The notes: a model not told the origin generated them from the sequence alone. Shown: positions 17,474 to 26,008, numbered from the stretch's first letter. The stretch: DNA of 50,391 nucleotides from JBBRYB01 sp038238115 (GCA_038238115.1 JBBRYB010000025.1:1-50391); one strand, 5' to 3'. A program made the numbers and translations.

Positions 17474-18892
17474 ATGACTACCTCCGTACCGGCGCCCACC
17501 CAAAGGGCCCTACGTGCTCAGCGGTGTATCGGAGCGCTCGTCGGATCGGTTGTAGGCGACGCGCTGGGCGCGCCGTTCGTGTTCGGTGCTGCTGGCCAGT
17601 TCACAGAACGGTTCTCGACAGCGACCCGAGCCCTGCACACCGAGATGTGCGGCGGATCCGGATGGGAGCCCGGCGAATGGACCGACGACACCCAGATGGC
17701 GTTGCACACCGCTGCGTCTCTGCTCGAGCACGAGAGACTCGACGAGGCGGACTTGTTCTCCCGCTATCAGGCGTGGGTCGACGCCGGCCCGGCAGATGTC
17801 GGCATCCAGACCAGACAGGTGCTCACCAGCGGGCGGCCCTGGCAGACCGCTGCCGCGACCCACTTCGACCGGACCGGTCACGCCGCCTGCAACGGCTCCC
17901 TGATGCGGACAACACCGGCTGCCATCGTCTTCGCCGGCGACGGCCACGAAGCCACAGCCGACGCTGCGCGGCGAATCTCAGCACTGACGCACGGCGACCC
18001 CGCCGCCGGTGAGGGGTGCGCGATCTTCCACCGCCTCGTCGCGACGGCGCTCGGTGATCAGAACCCGCTCACTGAGCTGTCGGCCGCCCTGGCCGACGTT
18101 GACGAAGCCTGCCGAGGCAAGTGGGCGACGGTGCTCGACGAGAGTTGGACTCCCGATCGGGCCACTGAGTCAAACGGCGCGGTGTGGCCGACCCTTGCGA
18201 CCGCCGTGTGGGCGTTGCGCCGCTATGGCGACGACTTCGCATCCGCTATGAGTGCCGTGATCGACCTCGGTGGCGACACCGACACCGTCGCGGCCGTCAC
18301 CGGAGGACTCCTCGGCGCGACCTACGGGATCCAGGTGATCCCCGCCCGATGGGCCAGCGTCGTACACGGTCGGGTGCCCGGGCAGAATACACCGATCGCG
18401 TCCGACCTCGCCGGCCTGCAGTCGCTGGCGCGGCAGCTCAGCGGCGCGGCGGCAGATCCCTCACCGCCCTACATCCACCACGGCATCGACCCTGTCCAAG
18501 TGCTACCAGACTTGTGGCTGTCAGATCTTGGCGGCGCCCCGCGAGCGCCCGAAAACGCAGTCGTGATCTCCTTGTGCAGAACGTACGGCCACATTCAGCA
18601 CCAGAACAAACGACAGGTCTACCTGACAGACGACACCAACAACATGCACGTCGACCGCGTCCTCGACGACGTCCTCAACGACATCTGCGGGCTGCACGCC
18701 GATGGCCAGGCAGTTGTCGTCCACTGCCACGGCGGTGCCTCCCGAACCGGGTTAATCCTCCGAGGTTGGCTACAGCGAACCCAGGGCCTCAGTCCACACG
18801 ACGCCGTTGAAGAAGCCAAGCGGCTGTGGTCCCACACCGACATGTGGAACCCATCATTCACACGGGCACTGGGCGACATGTCCTTGCCCTGA
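17474..18892 (+). CDS. ADP-ribosylglycohydrolase / dual-specificity phosphatase fusion
   Basis: The 472-residue protein joins two enzymes. Residues 15-330 are a DraG-like ADP-ribosylglycohydrolase: GALVGSVVGDALGAPF, Mg-binding WTDDTQM at 69-75, NGSLMRTTPAAIV, and DLGGDTDTVAAVTGGLLGA with further metal ligands. Residues 355-472 are a dual-specificity/tyrosine phosphatase-like domain: VLPDLWLSDLGGAPRAPEN, then the P-loop VHCHGGASRTG with Cys418 and Arg424 (C-x5-R). The first would remove ADP-ribose from protein or nucleic acid, the second would hydrolyse phosphoester bonds. Their union suggests processing of ADP-ribose-linked and phosphorylated forms of one substrate, which is inference. The ATG at 17474 follows GAGGAG. 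No obvious ADP-ribosyltransferase partner is present nearby. Confidence 0.92.
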   Translation: MTTSVPAPTQRALRAQRCIGALVGSVVGDALGAPFVFGAAGQFTERFSTATRALHTEMCGGSGWEPGEWTDDTQMALHTAASLLEHERLDEADLFSRYQAWVDAGPADVGIQTRQVLTSGRPWQTAAATHFDRTGHAACNGSLMRTTPAAIVFAGDGHEATADAARRISALTHGDPAAGEGCAIFHRLVATALGDQNPLTELSAALADVDEACRGKWATVLDESWTPDRATESNGAVWPTLATAVWALRRYGDDFASAMSAVIDLGGDTDTVAAVTGGLLGATYGIQVIPARWASVVHGRVPGQNTPIASDLAGLQSLARQLSGAAADPSPPYIHHGIDPVQVLPDLWLSDLGGAPRAPENAVVISLCRTYGHIQHQNKRQVYLTDDTNNMHVDRVLDDVLNDICGLHADGQAVVVHCHGGASRTGLILRGWLQRTQGLSPHDAVEEAKRLWSHTDMWNPSFTRALGDMSLP

Positions 18893-19020
18893 CGACCTCC
18901 GCAAACCGTCGCCTCTGGAGATGGCAGTTGACGCACCCCGGCCAACCTGAACAGGGAAATCGATCGCGGTGCCTACTTATCACTCGCCACCCGGAACGAC
19001 AATCCTCCGGTCATTGACGC

Positions 19021-19515
19021 TTAGTGCCTAGCCGCCAGGCCGAGCCACCGCGGGCACTCAGGAGCAGCGAAGTCGTCGCGGAACTCCGAATGCGGAGTGA
19101 CGATCGCGTGCGCCCACACGATCCGGGTACGACTGGACGTACTCCACCGCGGGTCGTGCTCGACATAGTCGCGCACGGCGTACTTCGTGAGCATGGCCTG
19201 CTTGGCGGGATCGCAGCGACGCTTCTCGCCGCCTTGCGTCCGCTGATGCCACCCGAGCCGATCACGCCAGACACTGCCGCCCTTCACCTCGACCACGATC
19301 ACCCCCGCCCCGGGCATCAAGACGATGAGGTTTGCCTCGTGGTCCTTCCTCTCGTCCGTGATCCGGAAATTGGCCATCAGCACGGCCTCCGTGGGAAGCG
19401 TGTCACACAGCAGCTGCCAGACCTGCATCTCGGAGCCGGTCGTGAACGCCGGCTCCGGTGGAATGGTGCGGCAGTGCGGCACAGGGCTCACCCACGCAGT
19501 CTGCCGCAGACTCAC
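19021..19515 (-). CDS. NERD (nuclease-related) domain protein, probably truncated
   Basis: The product has 164 residues or fewer. It opens with RTIPPEPAFTTGSEMQVWQLL and has the core RKDHEANLIVLMPGAGVIVV followed by EVKGGSVW, where Glu and Lys of EVKGG match the nuclease-type NERD fold. It ends soon after FRDDFAAPECPRW. Many actinobacterial homologues continue into a helicase or other domain, so this copy seems cut at its C-terminus; the terminal GLAARH looks like run-off sequence. The start is unclear (GTG at 19515 or a site near 19470). NERD proteins are thought to act on DNA, but activity here is unproven. Confidence 0.7.
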   Translation of the reverse strand: MSLRQTAWVSPVPHCRTIPPEPAFTTGSEMQVWQLLCDTLPTEAVLMANFRITDERKDHEANLIVLMPGAGVIVVEVKGGSVWRDRLGWHQRTQGGEKRRCDPAKQAMLTKYAVRDYVEHDPRWSTSSRTRIVWAHAIVTPHSEFRDDFAAPECPRWLGLAARH

Positions 19516-19768
19516 GCGGATGACTCGCTGCTCGGTTCGGGCCGATGCACGCCACGGGTGTCGACAACTCGGTCAACGACCGCAAGGACATCTTCCCGCT
19601 TCCCCGACGGCAACCTGATCGTCCGACATCCGCCGGTCACGCGTTCCTCCTGCGAGTCACCGACATTGCCGAGGACAAGGGAGAGCGTTCTGCCGCCTTG
19701 GGCGGTTTCCTGGGACGATAGGAAGCCGACGTCTTACGCGTGCGGCGACAACCGAAGCGGGCGGCAGG

Positions 19769-20206
19769 CTACTCCACGGCACGGCTGCGAAGACGCTCCA
19801 GCTCAGACACCGGGAGGCGTGTTCCGGCGGCTTTGAGCAGCGAGACGACATCCTGCGTACGCCGGTCGAGCCGTTCCGCGAGCACAAAAGCCATATCCGC
19901 CACAATTGCCGTTGCGAGGCGTTCGTGACGGGCAAGGCGGCCCTGGACATCGTCCGCCCGCCAGGTAATCATCCGCACCGGAGAGATCGCTCTGGCTGTG
20001 GCAGTGCGCGAGGCGGATGGCACGAACACCGAGAGCTCGCCGAGAACCGACCCAGGGCCGAGCGTGGCCAGGATCCGGCCCTGTTTGAGGACCTCGACTC
20101 TTCCTTGGAGGATGGCTGCGACGCCTTGTGCTGGGTCGCCCTCTTCGAAGAGCGTCGAGCCGGCCACCGCGTCGCTCATCGTGGTCTCTCGGCTGAGCTG
20201 GTCCAT
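19769..20206 (-). CDS. Stand-alone cyclic-nucleotide-binding (CRP-like) domain protein
   Basis: This small protein has a single cNMP-binding beta-roll: TLFEEGDPAQGVAAILQGRV, then EVLKQGRILATLGPGSVLGE, then the phosphate-binding cassette GELSVFVPSASRTATA with the Arg-Thr-Ala that contacts the cyclic phosphate. A helical tail (LAERLDRRTQDVVSLLKAAG) follows. No helix-turn-helix is seen, so it is not a CRP transcription factor; it may be a regulatory subunit or sensor. The ATG at 20206 has GAGG upstream. Family-like residues begin slightly earlier (PFRLVVDED), so a GTG at 20239 or TTG at 20272 is possible. It is one of four cNMP-fold proteins in the window. Confidence 0.8.
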   Translation of the reverse strand: MDQLSRETTMSDAVAGSTLFEEGDPAQGVAAILQGRVEVLKQGRILATLGPGSVLGELSVFVPSASRTATARAISPVRMITWRADDVQGRLARHERLATAIVADMAFVLAERLDRRTQDVVSLLKAAGTRLPVSELERLRSRAVE

Positions 20207-20272
20207 GTCCTCGTCAACGACGAGCCGAAACGGGCACACGGCCCGAATCGCTGTTGGTCGCTCCGGAAACAA

Positions 20273-20893
20273 GCGCGTTCTCCGTGATTATCGATGGTGA
20301 AACGGTGAGCGATCCTCGGACGCAAGTCAGGGGCGCTAGGCGCCACCCTAGCCCTTCCCCTTCCTGAGAATGATCGTTTGCGGCTCCTGGCTGGCAGGTT
20401 GCCGTGCCCTCGGCGACGCTTGCGGATGAGATCGGTTCCGTGTGACGGCTGGAGCGGCCATGGAGTTCGGTGGGGGTACCGGCAACGAGGCGTGTGGCTC
20501 ACCCGACACCGATCCCGGCGCGTGGCCCCCGATCACCCGATGACGGCGCTACCCGGTCCCACCTCACCCATCGTGCCCCGCGCGTCCGCCGGCGGACCCG
20601 CTCCCAGCCGGCGGATGCGCGCCGACCAGACATCACCGAGGCAAGCCGATCCGCGAAGGCACCAACGCGTGCATCCCGACATGCGCCACAGCCTGGTCGC
20701 CGCCGCGTCCCCTCTGCACTCGGACCGTGCTGTTACCGTTCAAGCCGAGTGCCTTCCAGGCTCGGGGATTCGTCGCGTCGAGAACGTCAGAATCCTGTGC
20801 CAGAAAGGTGAGCAGCCGCGAATGCTCACCTTTCGAGTGGCCTCAGTCCTGTGAAGAATTCAGGTTGAGAATCATGGCCGACAGGAGGCGGTG
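20273..20893. other. Intergenic region carrying a perfect hairpin
   Basis: This is a 620-base stretch between divergent genes. The open frames present are Arg/Pro-rich and not credible. The only clear structure is the inverted repeat at 20803-20834, annotated separately, and the AGGAGG ribosome binding site at 20883-20888. Confidence 0.5.
20803..20834 (+). promoter_or_regulatory. Perfect 12-bp inverted repeat upstream of the cysteine-synthase-like gene
   Basis: GAAAGGTGAGCA (20803-20814) and TGCTCACCTTTC (20823-20834) are exact reverse complements around an 8-base loop GCCGCGAA. The repeat lies 60 bases before the ATG at 20894. There is no T-run, so an operator for a dimeric regulator or a leader-RNA hairpin is more likely than an intrinsic terminator. 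The mixed base content within a very GC-rich sequence argues against chance. Confidence 0.6.
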
Positions 20894-21847
20894 ATGGGCC
20901 CGGGTCAATCGAGGTTCATCGAGCGGGCGTCATGGCTGCTACGGCTCCCACTTGAAACTCCAACCATCCCCTTCGAGGATGTGGGGAGCGGATGCACTCT
21001 CTGGCTGAAGCTCGACTACCTGCTACCAAGCGGCTGCACCAAGGATCGGATGGCGACGAACATCGTCGCGTATGGCATCGCATCGGGCGAAGTGTCTCCG
21101 TCCACCGTCGTGGTTGAGGCGTCGAGCGGGTCGACCTCGATCGCGTTGAGCATGGTCTGCTCCACCGTCGGCGTGCCGTTTCGGGCGTACATGCCCAAAA
21201 CAGTTAGCGGAGAGCGGGTTCTGATGATCCGCCGGCTCGGTGGCGACGTGGTTCTCACCCCTGCTGAGCAGGGCATGGATGGAGCGGTCGCGGCATTGCT
21301 CCACGACTCGGGCACAGACACGAACCTGTACGCGGTCCGACAGTTCGAAAATCCGCGCAACGTGTTCGCGCATCAGCACTCGACCGGGCCCGAGCTCATC
21401 CAACAGGTCGGCGTTCGGCTTGACGGCTTTGTTGCCGGTGTAGGCACCGGCGGCACTCTGATGGGTGTGGCGCACGCGCTGCGGGATCACGGCTACGACA
21501 CGAGCATCGCTCAAGCGATGCCAACTGCGACGTTGAGTGCGGAGGGCGACCCAGAGGTCACCGGGGGGATACCGGGCATCGTCGAGGGCATGAGCCAGCT
21601 CCTCGACCCCGACGCGGTTGGACTCGAGGGCCGTGTGCTGGTTCCCGAGCCGGAGGCAATGGCTACAGCGCGCGAGTTCGGTCGCCGCGGGTTGGGCATT
21701 GGCCCCTCGAGCGGGCTCAATATCGCCGCAGCGCGGCGGCTTGCCTCCCGCCTTAGCCCCGGGCACCACATCGCCACAATTCTGCCCGACCGTATGGAGC
21801 GGTACTTCTCAACTGCCTTGTTCGATGACGTGACAGCGGAGCTATAG
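20894..21847 (+). CDS. Cysteine-synthase-family PLP-dependent enzyme
   Basis: This 317-residue fold-type II PLP enzyme has the Schiff-base Lys50 in PSGCTKDRMA and a substrate/phosphate loop ASSGSTSIAL (76-85) instead of the usual TSGNTG. The PLP-phosphate loop is GVGTGGTLMGV and the C-terminal GPSSGLNIAAA precedes a final ILPD segment. True O-acetylserine sulfhydrylases carry Asn in the TSGNT loop; Ser here suggests a related beta-substitution activity or a different substrate. The ATG at 20894 sits 5 bases after AGGAGG. It is convergent with the PIG-L gene and preceded by a strong hairpin. It could supply cysteine or a cysteine analogue; the pathway is unknown. Confidence 0.9.
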   Translation: MGPGQSRFIERASWLLRLPLETPTIPFEDVGSGCTLWLKLDYLLPSGCTKDRMATNIVAYGIASGEVSPSTVVVEASSGSTSIALSMVCSTVGVPFRAYMPKTVSGERVLMIRRLGGDVVLTPAEQGMDGAVAALLHDSGTDTNLYAVRQFENPRNVFAHQHSTGPELIQQVGVRLDGFVAGVGTGGTLMGVAHALRDHGYDTSIAQAMPTATLSAEGDPEVTGGIPGIVEGMSQLLDPDAVGLEGRVLVPEPEAMATAREFGRRGLGIGPSSGLNIAAARRLASRLSPGHHIATILPDRMERYFSTALFDDVTAEL

Positions 21848-21882
21848 CTCGCAGACGCGACGTCGTGAGGTAATGCTCTGGT

Positions 21883-23049
21883 CTATTCGTCGAAAAGCGT
21901 CGTGTGGAGTTCCGGCTCCGGCAAGACCCGGATGAAGTACTCAACGCCGAACATCTCCTGCAGAATCGGGTCGGGGAACATACTTGGATCAATCGGATAC
22001 TGAGAGCGGTGTGCGGCCGTGGCGCGGATTTTGTGGCCGACGAAGTCTGAGACGTCGATGCACGTGGTCACTCTGGCGTCGATCTGATCGCCTGACGGAA
22101 GGAATCTGGTTACCCGAAGCTGGGCCTGCTCCGCACGTTTGTCGATGGGGACGGCTTCAGATCCTACGAATGTCAAGCTTGTCACGTCATCCACGGCAAC
22201 CACATGCGCGTTGCGGGGCTGGCCCGTGGCGATGCCCTCTTCTCCGATGAACTCCCCCGGGCCGGACCGGTCGACCACTCGCACAAGACCGTCCTTCCCC
22301 TCCCGCCGGATCTCCACATGACCGGACAGAAGGAAGTACATCACCGTCGCGACATCGCCTTGTTCGATGAGGTAGGAGCCGGACGGAAACCATTCGATAT
22401 CGACAAAATCGCCCGTGAATCCGAGCCCGGTCGTCTCGCGCGAAAAGACCCACAGTGCGCGCACGAAGTCCTTCGTGCCTTTGAAGCGGGCTGCCAACTC
22501 GACGACCCACTCAGCCAGGCGGTTGTGCAGTAGCATCCTGCTTCGCGGTGGGTGGCAATGGAAGAGTCGGATCGACGTCGCCGATCGCATCTCGAAGCAG
22601 GCCGCGGTGACCGCTGCTCCTACTGCTATATGGTCTTCATGACCGGAGAATCCGTCAGGCCCGAACGTGATCACCACATCGGGATCGATTTCGCTGAGCA
22701 GCTCCGACGCGAGCCTCACCAGCATCTGACTGTCGATGTCGCTGAGCCCGCCGTCTGGATAGTCGAGACATCTCGTCTCGGTGAGCCCGAGGTCCTTTCC
22801 GGCCGCATCGAGTTCCTTCTCCCGAACTGCCCTCAAGGTCGCCCGGGTCGCCGCGCTGGCGTCCCTGATCTGGCCGGCTCCGCCCTTGGTAAGCGAGATC
22901 ACGTGGACCTCGGCGCCGGCACCCGCGTACTTGGCGAAGGTGCCGCCAGCGCAGAGGGTCTCGTCATCTGGATGGGCGAAGATTCCCAACACACGCAAAG
23001 GCTGCCGACTCGAGGTATTGACTGAGGTGTTGTGCGCCACGATCACCAT
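21883..23049 (-). CDS. PIG-L family deacetylase with an inserted cyclic-nucleotide-binding domain
   Basis: Residues 15-215 form the LmbE/PIG-L fold: zinc-site motif FAHPDDETLCAGG, then SLTKGGAGQIRD, and GPDGFSGHEDHIAVGAAV with the downstream His pair. At about 225-310 a cNMP-binding beta-roll interrupts it: WFPSGSYLIEQGDVATVMYF, LLSGHVEIRREGKDG, and GEFIGEEGIATGQPRNAHVV, whose Pro-Arg-x-Ala resembles a phosphate-binding cassette. The deacetylase fold then resumes with CIDVSDFVGHKIRATAAHRS and a final FGVEYFIRV strand. PIG-L enzymes remove N-acetyl groups from sugars or amino-sugar conjugates such as the mycothiol precursor. The insertion suggests control of the deacetylase by a cyclic nucleotide, which is inference. 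Confidence 0.92.
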   Translation of the reverse strand: MVIVAHNTSVNTSSRQPLRVLGIFAHPDDETLCAGGTFAKYAGAGAEVHVISLTKGGAGQIRDASAATRATLRAVREKELDAAGKDLGLTETRCLDYPDGGLSDIDSQMLVRLASELLSEIDPDVVITFGPDGFSGHEDHIAVGAAVTAACFEMRSATSIRLFHCHPPRSRMLLHNRLAEWVVELAARFKGTKDFVRALWVFSRETTGLGFTGDFVDIEWFPSGSYLIEQGDVATVMYFLLSGHVEIRREGKDGLVRVVDRSGPGEFIGEEGIATGQPRNAHVVAVDDVTSLTFVGSEAVPIDKRAEQAQLRVTRFLPSGDQIDARVTTCIDVSDFVGHKIRATAAHRSQYPIDPSMFPDPILQEMFGVEYFIRVLPEPELHTTLFDE

Positions 23050-23174
23050 CGCTTCAACTCGTAGGTATGACCTGAACCTGTGGATCGGCCTTTGGCCGAG
23101 GGCGCACCGTAGCTTCCTCGCCGGGCAAGCGAGCCAGCACCGGCGTTGGCGCGCCGGTGAGGTAGGTGACGTAG

Positions 23175-23320
23175 GTGTTGAGGGTAGTGGCCGAACGGGG
23201 ACGGGGCGAGGGTCTACGGCATTCGGACGAGACCCTGGCTGAGGGTGCCGGACGGACGTTGGCCGTGGCGTTTGAGGCTGAGGTCGACACGTACCTTGCC
23301 GTCCTGGGTATGGGCGGCGT
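23175..23320 (+). mobile_element. Possible N-terminal remnant of an IS256-type transposase
   Basis: The frame gives LAEGAGRTLAVAFEAEVDTY followed by LA, close to the conserved N-terminal helix of IS256/mutator transposases (GARRMLAxALEAEVxAYL). Nothing after it matches: no RNGY/TTAAG-type block and no DDE residues. No terminal repeats were found. The rest of the gap (23050-23472) holds nothing else recognisable. Confidence 0.35.
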
Positions 23321-23472
23321 CAAGCCGACAGCAACGCCTGCACGTGCCGCTGTCGGCTCGCGCACCGCCGAGGTCCGGAGGCGTGCCTCCTGTGGGGTGA
23401 AGGGCGTGGACGCGATCCTGTCGGCCTGAGTACCTACGCGTTGGTGATGTCGGACCGCCCACTCGGCAGACG

Positions 23473-24205
23473 TCAGGATGCGGAGGCGGTACGCCGTCGT
23501 TGGCGTAGGCCCAACATGTACGGCATGCCGGAGCCGGCGACGGCCATGGTCCTCCCGATACGTCCGAGTAAGGATGAATCCAGCAGGGGAGGGAGTGAAA
23601 CCGGGAAGTCCGCCGCGTCCACAAAATACGCCCGGACCGGGCCGATCCCCTCGAGGTCCTGAGACACCTCGTATGCGGGACTAGGCATCGGGGTGTTTAC
23701 GGTGTGGTAAAGGTCCTCGGAGAGGAGCAGGTACTCGGGGACCTTGACAGGGTTCTTCAGCAGCCGATGGACGAGGATGACGTCGATCCCGACGAGCTTG
23801 CGCCGCTGCCTGATGGTCTGGGTGGCCACCTCGCCGATGTGACGCGACGAACTTGAGCTTCAAGTTCTCCGCCTGGGTGCAACCCTTGCACGGGCACAGG
23901 TTGGTCGAGACATAGTGCCGCTCGAGGTGGAACGCGTGGTGCATGGCCATGGCGGCCCGCAGAGTGACCGCGACCGTTGCGTCACTGTCCAACGTGTCGG
24001 CCTGACGAGCGAGAAATGCTGCGTCACCTTCTATTTCGATCAGGTCGAAGTCGGGCACGGCATCGATCACCGTGCCCAGAAGCCGCGCGGTGTTGTCTTC
24101 CGCATGCGCGAGGCTCATCCGATGGGATCCCATGTACTCGGTGTAGCCGCCGATATCAGCGATGAGGAGCAACGAACGCGCAGATGCCAAGCGACACACT
24201 ATCAA
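23473..24205 (-). pseudogene. DUF2652 protein resembling a class III nucleotide cyclase, frameshifted
   Basis: The 5' part reads SLLLIADIGGYTEYM, then LLGTVIDAVPDFDLIEIEGDAAFLA, then NLCPCKGC and NLKLKFVA. One extra base near 23845 moves the frame to HIGEVATQTI, GIDVILVHRLLKN and VKVPEYLLLSEDLYHTV, ending near 23473. The order ADIxGYT, EGDAxxLA, LxIGExA, GxDVxxxHRLL parallels class III adenylate/guanylate cyclases, and both metal-binding Asp positions (ADI, GDA) are kept. The substrate-selecting Lys and the transition-state Asn are not. A CxCxxC motif is an addition. The start is unclear (TTG 24205 or nearby). It lies 75 bases after the MFS-cNMP gene on the same strand, probably in one operon. 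Confidence 0.75.
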
Positions 24206-24280
24206 GGCCCGGACTCTCGACGTTGAGTCGAAGGCATCTGCACATCGCTCCCAGACGACCCCTGGGAACCTGCGCTCCGG

Positions 24281-25996
24281 CTATTGAGGCGGATGCTCAG
24301 GGTCGTCACGCGGCGTGAAGCGCTCGAGCATCGAGTCAACCACGACCCCCGCCTCGCGGGCGCTCGGCGTATAGCCGAGCACGACTGGGAGGAAGCGATC
24401 GGAGCGCAGCGCCCTAAGTCGGAGCTCGCTGGTGGCTCGCACAGTGGCCGTCCGGCGGATCCGACGGAGCAGGGCGATCTCTCCGAACCCCCGCCCGGGA
24501 CCGAGCGTTGCCACGACCTGTCCGTCCCCGATCACCTCGGCGTCGCCCGACTCGATCACGAAGTAGCGGTCCCCGACATCGCCCTGATGGAAGACTACGT
24601 GACCAGCGGGCACGTCCACCGCTTCCAGGCCGCGAGCGAGCTGCTCGATGGCGGGCAAGGGCAGGACGTTCAACATGGTCACCGCATGCAACCTGTCGAT
24701 GTCGTCGTCGCGCACGCCGATGGACCGGTCCATTGCTCGCAGCCGCTGCCATGAAGCCACGGCGAGAACCGGACAAAGCAGACCGACAGTCACGAGCGCA
24801 GGACGTACTCCGGCCCCTTCGACCACCAGCGAGGCGACGAGCGCTCCGACCCCGATGGACAGGGCCACCAAGCTCTCCAACACTCCGAACACCCGCGCCA
24901 GCACGTCGTCCGCGGCCAGTCTGGCCAGGAGCGTGAAACCTCCTAGATCGATCAGCGAGTTCCCGACGCCGACGCAGGCGAGCATGCCCATTGCCACGAC
25001 CTGTTGCGGGAAGACGCCGATCAGCGTGACCGGCATACCCCACAGAGCCACCCCGACGGCGAACCAGGCGCCGAGGCGCCGAGTGCCGACCAGCAACGAT
25101 GCGGCGAATGAACCTAGGACAGCACCCGCCCCGATGGCAGCGGTGAGGAGGCCCACGCCCGGTTCGCCGGTCCCCAGCAGTTCGATGGCGACCACCACAG
25201 TGAGTACGGTCAGCGTCCCTCGGGTGAATGACTGCGCCGCTGCAAGGCCCATGATGAGTGCCAGGTCGCGGTTCCGGCTGACGACTCGAATGCCTTCGAC
25301 GGCCTGCCCCATCAGGTTGCTCTCCTGTGGCGCAGATGGCCGCGGAGGTGTGTCGTAGTTCAGCCGCAACAGCAAGGCTGCAGCCCACAACGAGGCGCAC
25401 GCGGCCACAGCAAATACGACGGTCACGCCGGTGAACTGCAGCAGCAATGCTGCCAGCAGCGGACCCATCAACGTGGCGGCTGCGTCCAGCAGCCCACGGA
25501 CTACATTGGCGCTGGCGAGCTCGTATCCGGTGTGACAAAGCGACGGGAGCAATGCGGAGTGCGCCGGTCGGTAGAGCGTGGCAGCGATGGTCGACAACAC
25601 GGCCAGCAGATACACGATCTGCGTCGGTCCGCCCATGCCCACGACGACCGCAGCCCCACCGGTGACGACACCACGCACCACGGAAACCAGGATCAGTACG
25701 CGCTCCCTGCGGCCCTTGTCGGCCAGCGGCGACAACAGTGGCGCCAGCATCGCGGAGGGGGCCATGCGAAGGAGTCCCACCAGCCCGACGGCTGACGCCC
25801 CACCGTCTCGGTAAGCCACGATTCCGAGGGCCACGGTGAACGCCCACTCCGCCGTCCAGGCGCCCATGAAGCTGAGTTGGGCGCGCCGTAGGTTGCGGTT
25901 CCGGGCGTTGCTGGTGAACGCGCCCCCGGCATTGCCCAGCCTGCCCCTCAGTCCCTCACCCGCCACCCGGCGACCATACCGTTCCAGGCCGGGCAT
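24281..25996 (-). CDS. MFS transporter with a C-terminal cyclic-nucleotide-binding domain
   Basis: The first 410 residues are a 12-helix major-facilitator transporter of the MFS_3/enterobactin-exporter-like type (LRRAQLSFMGAWTAEWAFTV, APLLSPLADKGRRERVLIL as motif A, YRPAHSALLPSL). After a helical linker, residues 430-560 form a cNMP-binding roll: VDVPAGHVVFHQGDVGDRYF, VIESGDAEVI, and the well-preserved cassette FGEIALLRRIRRTATVRA with its Arg-Thr-Ala. Transport is probably gated or tuned by a cyclic nucleotide, which is inference. The substrate is unknown. I use the ATG at 25996; a TTG at 26008 is also in frame. The DUF2652 cyclase-like gene follows directly. Confidence 0.92.
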   Translation of the reverse strand: MPGLERYGRRVAGEGLRGRLGNAGGAFTSNARNRNLRRAQLSFMGAWTAEWAFTVALGIVAYRDGGASAVGLVGLLRMAPSAMLAPLLSPLADKGRRERVLILVSVVRGVVTGGAAVVVGMGGPTQIVYLLAVLSTIAATLYRPAHSALLPSLCHTGYELASANVVRGLLDAAATLMGPLLAALLLQFTGVTVVFAVAACASLWAAALLLRLNYDTPPRPSAPQESNLMGQAVEGIRVVSRNRDLALIMGLAAAQSFTRGTLTVLTVVVAIELLGTGEPGVGLLTAAIGAGAVLGSFAASLLVGTRRLGAWFAVGVALWGMPVTLIGVFPQQVVAMGMLACVGVGNSLIDLGGFTLLARLAADDVLARVFGVLESLVALSIGVGALVASLVVEGAGVRPALVTVGLLCPVLAVASWQRLRAMDRSIGVRDDDIDRLHAVTMLNVLPLPAIEQLARGLEAVDVPAGHVVFHQGDVGDRYFVIESGDAEVIGDGQVVATLGPGRGFGEIALLRRIRRTATVRATSELRLRALRSDRFLPVVLGYTPSAREAGVVVDSMLERFTPRDDPEHPPQ

Positions 25997-26008
25997 CGCG
26001 GGATGCAA

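Noticed and set aside
24414..25847. 477-codon minus-strand frame inside the MFS-cNMP gene
   Set aside because: It is an alternative frame of the transporter on the same strand, with Arg/Gly-rich translation and no membrane helices.
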